Numbered from the stretch's first letter, positions 23,527 to 34,420 are shown. The stretch: 64,000 nt of DNA from Platanthera guangdongensis (GCA_039583875.1 CM077151.1:28844390-28908389), one strand, 5' to 3'. Notes: generated from the letters alone by a model not told the origin. Program-made: numbers and translations.

Positions 23527-24240
23527 GACTATGTTCGTTTAGTGGGTTTTTAACGGAGGGAAATGGTTTTGACTACAATCAAAATTTTGTGGGTTTTTGG
23601 AAATTAATCAAAATCGTTCCTTTCGTATTCGTTTGGAGAGATTTTGAGCTAGAAAGAATTTAAAATATATACCGTTTCATCTTCTTGTCGGAAGTAGAGG
23701 GAGGCAGCTTGTGGTGACTGGCAACTTGCAATACTGGCGGCGACTGCTGAAATGGAGCGACCTTTGTCATTCCCGTCGGGGAAGAAGATGGAGGTTCTGG
23801 AAATGGAGCAGACTCATGAGGTTCTAGAGCAGGCTCTAAGGTACTAAAATGGAACGGTCATGAATAGGGAGGGCCAACTATGGTGAAGAACGGTGATGGA
23901 GCAGGCTTTGTCGTTCTGGAAATGGAGCGGGCTCTGCGGTTTTGGAGGATGAAGTAATCCAATTTCAGCGAACCATGAAGATGAACAGTGTCAAAACCGA
24001 CCTAAAGATGTGTTTTTTGGGTATAAAAGGATTTTTCAAAGAGCAAACCCATGGGTTTTGGGCCAAAGCCAATCCCCTCCCTTAAAATAAGCAAACGAAC
24101 TCTACAATTGGTTTTGGTCAAACACCTTCCTCCGAAACCCATAGGTTTTCCGTGAAGGCCAATTCCTTCCTAAAAACATCAAACGAACACAAAAATTGGA
24201 ATTGAGATACCCAATTCTAATTCCTTCCATCCAATCACCA
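23527..24240 (-). mobile_element. PIF/Harbinger-type non-autonomous element, inverted relative of 24367-25200
   Basis: The reverse complement of 23980-24240 aligns for about 250 bp with 24395-24635. Shared blocks include 'tggaattgggta', 'aacctatgggttt', 'ggtgtttgaccaaaa', 'ggggattggctttg' and 'caaaaaacac'. The far end at 23533 (gttcgttt) matches the TIR core of this family. No TTA duplication is visible, so the ends are uncertain. Confidence 0.65.
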
Positions 24241-24366
24241 TTTATTATACCATTTATGGAGGTTACCTCAAAGCATATCATATACCAGTGGGAGTATAAT
24301 AAACATAAATCATAATTATAAAGCCCATAAAGCTACAAAGCATACAAATCATGAACATAGATATTA

Positions 24367-25200
24367 GGGTGCGTTCGTTTCGCCGAAATTGAGGCCAGAA
24401 ATTGGAATTGGGTACACCAAAACCAATTTCACTGTTCTTTTTGTCAAGTTTGAACCCGGAATTGGAATTCCTTGAAAACCTATGGGTTTTGGGAGGTGTT
24501 TGACCAAAATCAATTCCAGTGTTCGTTTGGTATTTTTTATGAAGGGGATTGGCTTTGACCCAAAACCCATGGGTTTTAGGTCTTAAAAAATTCTTCGATC
24601 CCCAAAAAACACCTCCTTAGGTGGGTTTTGACTGAGTTTTATTACTGTAGATGAAGCAAAACCGTGAAGAAGATGATGAATAGCTGTCTTCGAATCCCAG
24701 GAGTAGCACCAAATTTCTGCGGGAATAAACGGAGCAAAACCGGGAAGAAACTGAGCAAAACCAGCGAAGAAGCAAAACCAATGACAAAACCAGCGAAGAA
24801 GCAGCAAAACCAGCGAAGAAGAAGCAAAACCAGCGAAGAAGAAGCAAAACCAGCGGCAAAACCAGCGAAGAAGAACCAAAACCAGCGGCAAAACCAGCGA
24901 AGAAGAAGCAAAATCAGCGAAGAAGACGCAAACCAGCGAAGAAACTGAGCAAAACCAGCGACAAGCTGCTCCGACGGACACGCGAAGAAGATGATAAATA
25001 GAAGAAATCAACGAAAAAGATGGACAATAGACAGTAAATCTCTTCCTCCCAAAAAAATTAAATTTAGAATTCTTTCCTCTCAAAACTGCCTTCAAACGAA
25101 CAAAAGAATTTGTTTTTGGCTCATTTCCAAAACCTCTGTGCAGTTAGTTTTTGGCCAAAACCAATTTCTGCCTCTCAAAACCTATCAAACGAACGCACCC
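24367..25200 (+). mobile_element. PIF/Harbinger non-autonomous element, complete
   Basis: Perfect 14-bp terminal inverted repeats GGGTGCGTTCGTTT (24367-24380) and AAACGAACGCACCC (25187-25200) are flanked by TTA on both sides (24364-24366, 25201-25203). TTA/TWA is the diagnostic PIF/Harbinger target site. It is 834 bp long, without transposase; the middle is a minisatellite (24735-24960). The TIR is a variant of those of the larger element at 59266-63241, the likely autonomous relative. Confidence 0.92.
24735..24960. repeat. Minisatellite of 'gcgaagaagaagcaaaacca' units
   Basis: About ten variable copies of an 18-21-bp unit, internal to the Harbinger element. Long antisense frames rich in Phe/Ala/Gly come from it and are not genes. 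Confidence 0.92.
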
Positions 25201-25204
25201 TTAG

Positions 25205-25430
25205 GGTTGTCAAGGGTTGATTTGATGCAGCGTTCTTGCTCCGGTGAGTTCGAACAAAACCGCCACAAACTATTATATTCGACATGACAACGATTATGGC
25301 CTCCATCAGGAAAAAAAAGTAATTTTGAACATAAAAATGGGTGAAATTTCTTAGGTGAGGTCAAACATTCACGGTTCAAAATCACCGCGTTCAAGAACAC
25401 CGCCGTTAACAAACCTCTGTCAATCGAAGT
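25205..25430. mobile_element. MITE family B copy, truncated
   Basis: Core 'gacatgacaacgattatgg' and 'gaacataaaaatgggtgaa' align with the next entry. It lies directly against the Harbinger element's right target duplication. Confidence 0.65.
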
Positions 25431-25594
25431 CATGGAGTTAAGAATGACGCGCAAGGTAAGGAGACAGCACTCAAGGTAAGGGACCCTATTTTCCACACGT
25501 AATCTATTTACTTCTCTATCCCTTGCTTTCTCTAAGCTAGTATTTTTGAAGTAAATCTCCAAACAGAGTTAGTCCACTTGCTAGCGAATTCCCT

Positions 25595-25808
25595 TCTCTG
25601 TTTGGTGAGACATTTTTTATCCAGTGAATTTAAAAAACAAAAACATCATCATAGAATATATGTTTGACATGACAATGGTTATGACTGTCACAAAAAAAAA
25701 ATTAGTTTTAAATATAAAAATGAATGAAGTTACTTTGGTGAGGTTGGGCGTTAATGACGGTTCATAAACATCACATTCACGACCACCGTCGCCACGCCAA
25801 ACAGAGCC
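25595..25808. mobile_element. MITE family B, hAT-like, near-complete
   Basis: Ends tctctgtttggtg and cgccaaacagagcc are inverted repeats. The core has 'gacatgacaatggttatgac' and 'aaatataaaaatgaatgaag'. Other copies: 15835-15930, 25205-25430, 29661-29902, 37866-38037. Confidence 0.8.
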
Positions 25809-26002
25809 TTACGTCATAAGAAAGCTTAATAAGCAATAAGATCACAGTATAATTTCAACATTAATGAAACCTAATACCAAATATCATTAATTATATTAAA
25901 TTCATCTTTCTCTTAGGCTCACATTGATTAGCACTTATTGCATAGACCCAAGATCACATGATCAACATCATCACCTTTCCCGCCGAAGTCAAGACATGGA
26001 AG
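25809..26002. other. Unassigned AT-rich spacer
   Basis: Nothing recognised. Confidence 0.4.
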
Positions 26003-26075
26003 GGGCTTTGGCGCACTGATTGAGATGTTACAATGTGACATTGAGGTCATGGGTTCGAGTCCTGCCCTTTTTGTC
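26003..26075 (+). repeat. tRNA-like head of a SINE (Au-SINE-type)
   Basis: A box-like 'tttggcgcactgattgag' and B box 'gggttcgagtcc' have pol III promoter spacing. The same head occurs in the complete SINE at 37204-37391. It does not fold as a full tRNA and the SINE body is missing. Confidence 0.65.
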
Positions 26076-26202
26076 ATTTTTTCATTATGATCATCATCTC
26101 AAGCAAGCCCAATACCTTATAAATTCCTTTAGTGCAAATGGGGTATGATGGTGATGAATCTATCTATAAATCAATGATCAACAAATGCGGCGCATCAACC
26201 AC

Positions 26203-26535
26203 TGATACGATCGCGCGGACCGGAACAGCGCAAGGCAGCGGTCGGGGGGCAACAGACGTAATTTCTGAAGTTGGGAAGGGTAGTTTTGTCTTTTTGTTAT
26301 GCTTTATATTAGGAGACTTGCCCTAGGGATGTTTATGTTTTCCTGAAGTTGAAGTTGTGAGCGGCTGGAGTTGGACGTGTCCTCTTTTGCAGTGTATCTG
26401 TGTGTCTTGTTGTTCTTGTGTTTTCTCCTTTGATTTCCAGAACTTGGATGTGTTTGTAGTTGAATGCTTGGTAAGAGATAAATATATTTCCATTGGCTTC
26501 TTTCTATTCCTGCATATTTGGATCCGCTAGCATCA
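26203..26535 (+). repeat. LTR of a gypsy element
   Basis: It starts TGATACG and ends near 'gctagcatca', directly followed by the primer-binding-site sequence 'ggtatcagagccagg' (26537-26551), complementary to the initiator Met-tRNA 3' end. No second LTR is found downstream. Confidence 0.7.
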
Positions 26536-26579
26536 AGGTATCAGAGCCAGGTTTCGATCCTGGTCATGACGTTCGGCCT

Positions 26580-27600
26580 TACTATGAATTTTTGGTCATG
26601 TCGTTCGGCCTTACTAATGCACCCTCCACCCCTCCACCTTCCAAGGGTTGATGAATCGGGTGTTTGAACGTCAGCTCCGGAAATTCTTGTTGGTATTTTT
26701 CGACGACATCTTGATCTTTAGTAATTCTTGGGACGATCACCGCCATCACCTTGAGTTCACCTTTAGCACCTTGCGGGCACATCACCTCTATCTTAAGAGG
26801 AGCAAATGTCAATTCGGTCTTCAACAAGTACATTATTTGGGGCATATTATTTCCGCCGGGGGCGTGGCCACGGATCCTCTCAAAATCCAAGCGATGACGG
26901 AATGGCCGGAACCCACCACTTTTAAGAAACTACAGGGTTTTTTGGGTCTCACGGGGTATTACCGTCGATTTATCCAAGGGTATGGCCTCATCGCCCGACC
27001 TCTCACAGATCTTCTACGCCTTAAGTCCTTCCATTGGACATCAACCGCTGTGACGGCCTTCCAACAGTTGAAGGCGGCCGTTTCACAGCCACCGGTCTTG
27101 CGGTTGCCCGACTTCACTATGGAGTTTACTGTCGAGACTGATGCAGCGGACTCCGGCGTGGGGGCTGTTTTATCGCAGGAGGGGCGGCCTATTGCGTACT
27201 TCAGCCGCGCATTGGGCCCCAAACACTCCAGCTTTTCCGCGTATGAAAAGGAGCTCTTGGCTATCGTCATGGCCGTGCAACATTGGCAGCATTACTTAGC
27301 GGGCTGCCACTTCCTTATCCGGACTGACCATCAGAGCCTACGGTTTTTGTTGGACCACAAAATCGGCACGCCGGCACAGCAAAAGTATCTCTCCAAACTC
27401 ATGGGGTATGACTTCCACATTCAATACCGTTGGGGAAAGGACAATGTGTGTGCAGATGCGCTTTCCCGCAAACATGACGAGCCCAACATTGAACACTGCG
27501 TCGTGGTCACCTTACGATCGGGTATGCTGGACGAAATCAAGGCTTCTTGCTGGACGAAACCAAACTTCCATTGGGCCAATCAAGATACTGAAGCTAGGAT
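26580..27600 (+). pseudogene. Gypsy reverse transcriptase C-terminus and RNase H
   Basis: One open frame covers the end of RT ('FDDILIFSNSWDDH', 'YLGHIISAGGVATDP', 'LQGFLGLTGYYRRFI') and RNase H ('FTVETDAADSGVGAVLSQ', 'YEKELLAIVMAVQHW', 'FLIRTDHQSLRFLLD', 'YDFHIQYRWGKDNVCADALS'). The second half of the YxDD catalytic box is present as FFDD. It begins just after the primer-binding site: gag, protease and the RT N-terminus are deleted. It ends after RNase H, with no integrase or 3' LTR. The frame itself is nearly undamaged, so the deletions are fairly recent or occurred before spread. Confidence 0.93.
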
Positions 27601-29660
27601 TATTTTGGGTATGCTTGTTTCGATGGTGACAATGACAAATGGAGTTGTGAGAATGAAGTTGTGGGAATAAAGTTGTGAGAAATGGAGAAACCTGTTTCCT
27701 AAATCATCATTTGCAGAGCTGTATAGAACTGAAAATTGTATTAAACAGTTTGGTAAAACAGTAATGCCATTTTTGTTACATTGCATTATCAAAACTAACA
27801 TCCAAAACAAATATGAGGAATTACAAGAAGCACAGACATACCACATTGCATTATAAACCGACATAGGACGACCCGATGTGAAACGTGAATGTGCCGTGTG
27901 TGCCAACACGCTAATGCAGGCCTACATGAACGTGCAGAATAAATGTGATCAAGACGGATCTAAATGAAATATGTGTGCCTTATTTGGTTAGTTCTGGAAA
28001 ATAAACTCTAGCAAATATAATTTTATAAGGTTTGCAAAATTTACACAAAGGTGAATTTTGAAACTTTCCAACACACAAACAAAATCACACTCGTATTCAC
28101 AAGTGGCGCTATCAACTACAATTCGGCACAAATAAGTTTATGGGACTTAAAAGAAAATTGTGAACAACTACACAACGAATCAAATTTACAAACACATAAA
28201 AATGTTCTCACAATGTTTAATACAGAAACAATAATACTAACAAAGCACGAAAAATCTGGATGCGGTGGCAGACGTGGCTCCACAAGATGATGGATGTGGT
28301 CGAGACAAACTCAGAAAATGTAACAAGTAAGGTTGCTGATTTCAGAATAGACTGGTAGTGTCGTGGCTCCACGGATAGGAAATGGAGGAAAGGAAGTGCA
28401 GCTGGTTGGAATAGGGAAGTGCGTAGTACTGGGAGGATTCAAGTGACAGTGGGAGACCCCGGGGAATCAGGAGAAATATCAGCAGCTTGAAGGAGGAAGT
28501 GGAAATGGAAGCTATGGGAGAAAGGTCAACGACAGGTTGCGGTTATTGTCGAGCGGTGGTTGAAATAGGGTCGGCTGCTTGGTTGAGGTGTTTCCGATCC
28601 TGCCGTCGGAGGAGGAGAAGGAGAGGGAAGTGGAGTTTGTCGGCTTGACCGTCGAAGAAGATGATCAAGTTAGTCGATAAGGAAGAAGAGACATGTGGTT
28701 ATTTGCATTGCATGCGGGGAAGATGAATAGGAGAGGAGTGGTTATCTCCTTCAGACGATGAAGAGTAGTGGAGAAACCAGTGGTTTATCTTGGGGGAGAG
28801 ACCATGAACAATACACGAATGCGGTTTTCTTCAAAGAAGAATGAATAGAACGTGGGATATAGTGACGGGAACAAAGCAATTGAAAAGGAAATAAAATTTA
28901 CTGAAATTAAATACGGGAAAATGAAAAGGAAGTTGAGGCGTCGCACCCCGGGTCACGGTGTCACACCCCGTGTCGCGGCGTCGCATCACAAAGATTGCCG
29001 GAATTCTGGAATCTCTCACAAAACTCAGCAGTCAATAGAAAATCTGGACATTCGCCCCTATTTATAACGAGAGGGGGCGGTTTGACACCCGGCGTGAACG
29101 GCTACGATAGTTCGTTACGCCCGGTATCCAAAATAATATAAATGCAACTCCAAAAATTAAAAAAAAAATACATCTAAAATGAAAACAGACGGGCTCGCTG
29201 TCTCAGATCGACGATCCGATCAACGAATCCCCGACAAATCTGCAAAAGCAGGTCCCATCACGTGGTGGCCCGATCTCCTCCGATCACGAACATGTGGTCG
29301 ATCCCCATCACCAACACAAACACACTGTTGAAAAACGTAGTAAAACATAATGCATAGTATTCTTTAAAATATTATATTTTTGCATAGAAAATAGCATGTG
29401 GACGATCTGGAGAACTAACCTCTTAGATTTGGATTTTTTTTAATGTTTTATCATCATAATCATGAGTGATAAACATGCGGCATCTAAAGCATCATGGTAT
29501 CTAACCGCAATCACCAAGAAGAAATCTTTCTTCTCACAGGTAAAAAAACATAAGTGTTCTTCAGAGTGTCAAGTATTTTTTACATCAGTCGAACCAAAAC
29601 CAAAAAGAACATGGATGTTCTTAATGAGTTAATTTAGTTATGAGATGAGAGCAGACTAAC
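27601..29660. other. Non-coding stretch, no gene seen
   Basis: AT-rich up to about 28250, then a GA-rich part (28300-28850) that looks like non-autonomous transposon filler, then mixed sequence. At 28945-28988 a ~20-bp unit 'gtcgcaccccg' is repeated three times. I found no ends or target duplication to define an element. Confidence 0.4.
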
Positions 29661-29902
29661 TTTCTATTTGGTGGAACATTTTTGCTCCGATGAGTTTAGA
29701 CAAAAACGAGTTTAGACAAAAACGTCACCATCATAGAATGTATCTTTGGCATAACAACATTTATGACCCTCACCCCCACCAACAAAAAAAACTAGTTCTG
29801 AACATAAAAATGAATGAAGTTCTTTAGGTGAGGCCGGGTGTTCAAGAACGACTATTCATAACCACCGTGTTCACGAATGTAGCCGCGTCAAACGGAGCCT
29901 AA
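29661..29902. mobile_element. MITE family B copy
   Basis: Left end 'tttctatttggtgg', right end 'caaacggagcc'. The core 'gaatgtatctttggcat' and 'gaacataaaaatgaatgaag' matches 25595-25808. A 15-bp stretch 'gtttagacaaaaacg' is doubled near the left end. Confidence 0.75.
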
Positions 29903-30479
29903 GCATTTGATCAAGTCCTCTATGGTTTGCAAGGTCAAAAAGGAATTCAGCACGTGTTGATTTAGCAACATCATTCCTTCTTTCATTGACTGTTATTGTG
30001 AAACATTGCTTCCATTTGACTTGTTATCTTTCGCCATTCTCACTCTGATATTTTCCTAAAAGCTTCACTCACACCTTTTTGTCTTGATATACCATATTCA
30101 CTCATATTTATATTCATCCTAGAGTGTTGTTGTGGATTGATCAACACTTTTTAGGTTTGTAGATTATGTTTGTCTTAGTTCAAGAGTCAACCGAATGCTC
30201 ACACGGTCAAATTAGAGTCTATAAGACTACAGCATAGTTTTTACATGGAAATCCCGAAAAAGAGAAAAACTACGGGGTCTGGCCCAATTCAGGAACTCTA
30301 TAGGAAATATTATCAGAGTACACGGTTGATTTAGCAAGGGTGACAGGTCACCACTCATTCTACAATCATAAAGGAGTCTTCCAATTATTGTGCATGTTAG
30401 AGACACCCTTTAGGGAGCTGCAAGCAGGGGCGCGTCTCGGAGTTCGGCTCAAGGTGATGCTTACTGGAAAGTGGCATGA

Positions 30480-31040
30480 GAATAGTCCTGGAGAGAGAAG
30501 CATCAGGGAGCGCATTGGAGAGAGGAGAGCAGTGGTGCGCACTGGAAAGCGGAGCGCAAGGGAGCGCATTGGAGAGAGGAGAGCAGTGGTGCGCACTGGA
30601 AAGCGGAGCGCAAGGGCACACACTGGAGAGCAGAGCGTTCACTGGAGAGAACTAGAGAGCATAGCGCAAGGGGCGCGCATTGAATAGCGGAGCGCACGCT
30701 GGAGAGCATAGTGTGGGGCACGAACTTGAGAGCGGAATGCGGGGCGTGCAATAAAGAACGGAGAAAGCATCAGAGAGTGGAGTTCACTTTGGAGCAACTT
30801 GAAAGAAGAGCGCAAAGAGGGGCACTGGAAAATATTGTGTTCACTGGAACAAACTGGAGAACGGAGTGCCTTCTGGAGATCGGAGCATGGGGGAACGCAC
30901 TGGAGAGTGGAGCACACACTGAAGCAAACTGGAGAGCTGAGTGTGGCGGCGTGTATTAGAGAACGAAGCGTTCACTGATGCGAACTTGAAAGCGGAGGGC
31001 GCACCAGAGAGTTGTGCTTATGAACGCGCTCGAGCGAGGC
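30480..31040. repeat. Minisatellite in the LTR ('gcactggagagcggagcgc' type)
   Basis: Many imperfect 17-36-bp units. A 54-bp block is duplicated exactly at about 30505-30612. Open frames on both strands here are repeat artefacts. Confidence 0.88.
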
Positions 31041-31088
31041 GAACACGTGTCGGTGGGCTTTCGTCGGAGTTTTTTTGATGTCGTGCGC

Positions 31089-31834
31089 CATAGTTGTCAA
31101 GGCGCGCGCCTAGGCGCGCCTGAGGCGCCGGGCGCACCAGGCGCAGCCCGCCGCGCCTCAGCACAGCTGAGGCGGGCGATGTGCCCCAGGCGCGCCTCAG
31201 GCGCGCTCAGGCGCGCCCGGGCCTTTCAAGGTATTTTTTTTAAAAAAAAAAAATTTGATATGAGCAAAAACATGATTTTAGACGCACCCGAGGCTCCCCT
31301 TGGCGCACTTGGGCGCCCAATTCGCTGAAATTGCGCGAATTGGGCGCCCAATTCGCTGAAATTGCGCGAATTGGGCGCCCAATTCGCTGAAATTGCGCGA
31401 ATTGGGCGCCCAATTCGCTGAAATTGCGCGAATTGGGCGCCCAATTCGCTGAAATTGCGCGAATTGGGCGCCCAATTCGCTGAAATTGCGCGAATTGGGC
31501 GCCCAATTCGCTGAAATTCCGCGAATTCGCTCAATTTCAGTGAATTGGGCGCCCAATTCGCTCAATTTCAATGAATTGGACGTCCAATCCGCACAATTTC
31601 AGCGAATTGGGCGCCCAATCCGCGCAATTTCAGCGAATTGGGCGTCCAATCCGCTCAATTTCAGCGAATTGGGCGCCCAATCCGCTCAATTTCAGCGAAT
31701 TGGGCGCTCAATCCGCTCAATTTCCTTTTTCCCCCATTTTTGCGTCTCACGTGCCTCAGGCGCGCGCCTGCGCCTTGCGCCTAGGCTCCAGAGGCCCTTT
31801 GCGCCTCGGTGCGCCTTGCGCCTTTGATAACTTA
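31089..31834. mobile_element. Mutator-like MITE with 9-bp target duplication
   Basis: The ends 'agttgtcaaggcgc' and 'gcgcctttgataact' are imperfect inverted repeats. Both sides are flanked by the identical 9-mer gtcgtgcgc (31080-31088, 31835-31843). The interior is GC-rich 'ggcgcgcc' runs plus an inverted satellite (31310-31720). Total 746 bp, no coding content. Confidence 0.88.
31310..31720. repeat. 31-bp satellite array arranged head-to-head
   Basis: From 31310 to about 31515, six to seven nearly identical 31-bp units (core 'gggcgcccaattcgctgaaa') run forward. From about 31516 to 31720 the same unit runs in reverse with more changes. The whole array is one long inverted repeat, and the unit itself contains the palindrome aattgggcgcccaatt. 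Confidence 0.93.
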
Positions 31835-32090
31835 GTCGTGCGCACAAGGTGCATGATCTTTACTTTTCCTCTAACAATCGGCCCCTTCAAATAAAGGAGT
31901 ATGCCCCCTTTTATAGATTTCAAGAGAGAGACACAAGAAATTTCACTCCGGCGAGTGAATAGAAATGTTAAGTTTATGTCCCTTGAATCACCAACTGCAA
32001 TGATCAGACAACTTTGCCCCCGGGCAGATCTAGGCAGCCCGGTCAAATTCGCCGGAGTAGAGGCGGTCGGCGACCGCCACCGCCTTATCA

Positions 32091-32610
32091 GAAAAATGAA
32101 AGCACTCGGAACTTGATGAAAATTTTAGGGAAGCTTCGTCTCGTCACCACGAGTCCACCGGTGGTGTCTATTTCTCAATTAGAGGACTAGAGCTCCTACA
32201 ATAGCCAGCGAAAGGGCAATGAGTGAAATGACTGTCATGCCAAAACTCCACCAAAATCTTCAATTGAATACCCTCTCTTGCATCATTTTTCACAGTAATC
32301 CGACGTCACTTTTGGTTTGATGTTTCCATGAGCGTTTGAAAAATTATGAGTTTACAAAGTTTTGAAAAACTCCTCCCCATTAATGGCCTTTTTTGGCATT
32401 TTATAAGGGAGAAGGGGAATAGAGGAAAAGGAAGGTCCCCAATGGACATGGTGGGTGGGTGGGTGGGTGTAAAGGCCACTTACTAGGCTACCGTCGCAAT
32501 TTTCATTTATCTCCTTTTTACTTGACAAATCAAAGAGCGGCAGGTATATGATCATCAACAATTATACATAAACAAGTATAATGACAGAGTAAAAAAATAC
32601 AGAGAAGTAA
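32091..32610. other. Spacer downstream of the small spliced gene
   Basis: No gene seen. A (gtgg)n run is at 32452-32470. Confidence 0.4.
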
Positions 32611-32618
32611 AACACATT

Positions 32619-32624
32619 TTTATT
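32619..32624 (-). terminator. Poly(A) signal AATAAA (reverse strand)
   Basis: A canonical AATAAA on the reverse strand about 180 bases past the stop codon of the small spliced gene. It supports a transcript ending near 32600. Confidence 0.6.
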
Positions 32625-32801
32625 TATCTTACATTAGATACAGTACAGTACATGCTAGCAGATGACTTGATATATATATACAAAAGGAGTCACCACAAGA
32701 TTTGAGCTACAGTTACAAGTATACTACCATATCATCTCAAAACTACGCCTGTGACTCAGAACAAAAACCATACTGTAACATACTACAGAACCATGAGTAG
32801 A

Positions 32802-33651
32802 CTACTTGAAATAGAACTGAAACTTGTCATGGGGACAGTCGAGGTCGCGACAAGATGCCTTGTGGGCATTCATGACTTCAAAGACGGCTGTGATGACGTC
32901 AACCCAAATCTTATACATTTTTTCCTTGCGTGTAGGGGGCCTGCTAGAGCTAGCAGAAGTAGCCTCCACCTTTACCTGTTTAGTTACATTTTTTATTAGT
33001 CAAAGACTAAATGAATTCTCATTGTTCTCTTTTTACTATGATGTCTTATTTGTATTTTACGGATTTCATATTTTATTCTCTTGATTATGTTCTCTCTCGT
33101 TATATCATATTAATCCGTTTTCATCATCTTTTTTTTATTGACCTTTTTTTTGTTCATCTTTCACTCATCCTTTTATCATATATCTTTTCATGTGGGGTTG
33201 GACTTTCTTAGCCTTATCTCTTATACTTTTCTCGTTATCGGGCAGTGTTAAGAGAATATTAACTTTTTGTATCATTTATATAGCGCGCTTACGTGCCTTT
33301 TCATATTCACACACATTCCTTAACGTGTCTTTTCATATTCGCACGTTAACTTTCATTACATCATTATTGGGAGGACATTCACCCCACCTCCATTGTTGGG
33401 TTGACCCTGAACTTAGCCCGTTTCCTTACTTTATTCTTTTATTTCTTATTTTACTTCATTCACTCCATCTAATTTATTTTTTGTTTATCTTCATTGCTCT
33501 TTTCATAAAGCATAAACATAAAGCATAAACATGAAAAATAAACGTGAAGTTAAACAATTACAAAAGGGTGAGAACTCACTTTGTCAATCTCTTTTCCTTT
33601 ATCCCTTCGACCACTATCGTCGTCTTGCCTTCCACCACCTTGTGAAGCCAT
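32802..33651 (-). CDS. Small spliced gene, 81-aa protein of unknown function
   Basis: Built from the sequence: coding exon 1 is 33651-33580 (24 codons, starts ATGGCTTCACAAGG), the intron is 33579-32976 (604 nt, GTGAGT...ACAG, phase 0), and coding exon 2 is 32975-32802 (57 codons plus TAG). A non-coding leader exon ending at 34258 with a GTAATC donor, and an acceptor at 33655 ('gatatag'), give a second intron. The N-terminal half is hydrophilic (Gly, Arg, Asp, Lys, Ser). The C-terminal half has a probable helix 'YKIWVDVITAVFEVMNAHKA' and ends in a C-x4-C-x2-H cluster ('CRDLDCPHDKFQFYFK'). I do not recognise a family. Start, splice sites, frame and poly(A) signal agree, but none is tested, and the intron is A-rich on the sense strand, which is atypical for plants. 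Confidence 0.55.
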
Positions 33652-34257
33652 GTCCTATATCGGCAATATTTTAAAGACACATAAGTTGATGTTTTAATTA
33701 AGGTCAAACACTTCAAGATGTCCTTGACGGGCTCCACTTGACCTAATTAGGTCAAGGAGTCATTTAGGGTTTGATGGGTGGCTGTCCTATCTTGAAAACA
33801 AGGGCTTTTGGTGCAATTGGCGAGGGAACATCATGCTCTAGCCAATTTTTGCTGCCCTAGCTCCAAAATCCCCTAAATGATTGTTGCCCTAAGTGTTAAA
33901 ATAAGGTTTATTCACTTGTAGTGAAGGGACAGCACTCTCTATCCTTCAAATAATTATTTGAAGTAAAGGGATATCCTCTACTTTAATTTCTTTATCACTT
34001 TAATCACATGGGGATGGGGATTTTGCTAATTTAGAGGGACACACATGCTAAAATTTTGGAATCCATGGTATATAGCTTAGGGTTTCACTAAAAACATTTC
34101 AAATCACTATTTAGGACCTAAGGATCCTTTACAGAAACTTTTTACATGTCAAGGATCAAAGAAAATTGAAAAACCCTAAACCCTAGGGTTTCTACCATTT
34201 TCAATCCATGAGAAATTTTTGAAAAAGAAACAAAAGGACTAGAGGGGAAGAGATTAC

Positions 34258-34420
34258 CTCTCAAATGGAAGAGAAATTGGAAGAAACGGAGGTGAATCGA
34301 GCTCTCGGGAGGAATCAGCGGGTTCCGGCTGTCCGTCGGCTTCGCTCTGTCGCCCGGCTTCTGTGCGGGATCGGGAGAGGAATGAAATGAGTCGTGGTCT
34401 TTCTTTCTCTATTTTATCGG
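34258..34420 (-). promoter_or_regulatory. Leader exon and core promoter of the small spliced gene
   Basis: On the reverse strand a TATA-like 'gataaaatagag' lies about 34409-34420. A GC-rich, pyrimidine-containing leader then runs to the splice donor at 34257 (GAGAG|GTAATC). Further upstream is a short AT-rich region. Confidence 0.45.

Larger units (their letters stand above)
30156..32090 (-). repeat. LTR of the gag-only family relative, reverse strand, split by a MITE
   Basis: Read on the reverse strand it starts TGATAAGG (32090) and continues through 'ttggtgattcaa', then a TATA-like 'tctataaaaggggg' (about 31905-31918), a long repeat block, 'gaccttgtcacc'-like sequence and 'cttgaactaagac'. 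This is the same order as the LTRs at 7626, 10816 and 18531. A 746-bp element (31089-31834) interrupts it. The outer end is approximate. Confidence 0.68.

Noticed and set aside
24583..25095. Hydrophobic 170-aa frame that looks membrane-like
   Set aside because: It is the antisense of the 'gcgaagaagaagcaaaa' minisatellite in a Harbinger element.
26003..26075. Possible tRNA gene
   Set aside because: A and B boxes are present but no cloverleaf can be closed, and the same head occurs in the Au SINE at 37204-37391.
31310..31515. Regular 31-bp direct repeats that could suggest a CRISPR array
   Set aside because: There are no spacers between the units, the unit repeats end to end, and it lies in a plant transposon.
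31226..31894. Repeat-containing frames with 'ELGAQFAQFQRIGRP' units on both strands
   Set aside because: A 31-bp satellite gives three-frame repeats; no start context or homology.
32751..33528. Forward-strand frames over the small spliced gene
   Set aside because: The reverse-strand model has start, splice sites, stop and poly(A) signal; the forward frames lie in its T-rich intron and exon shadow.
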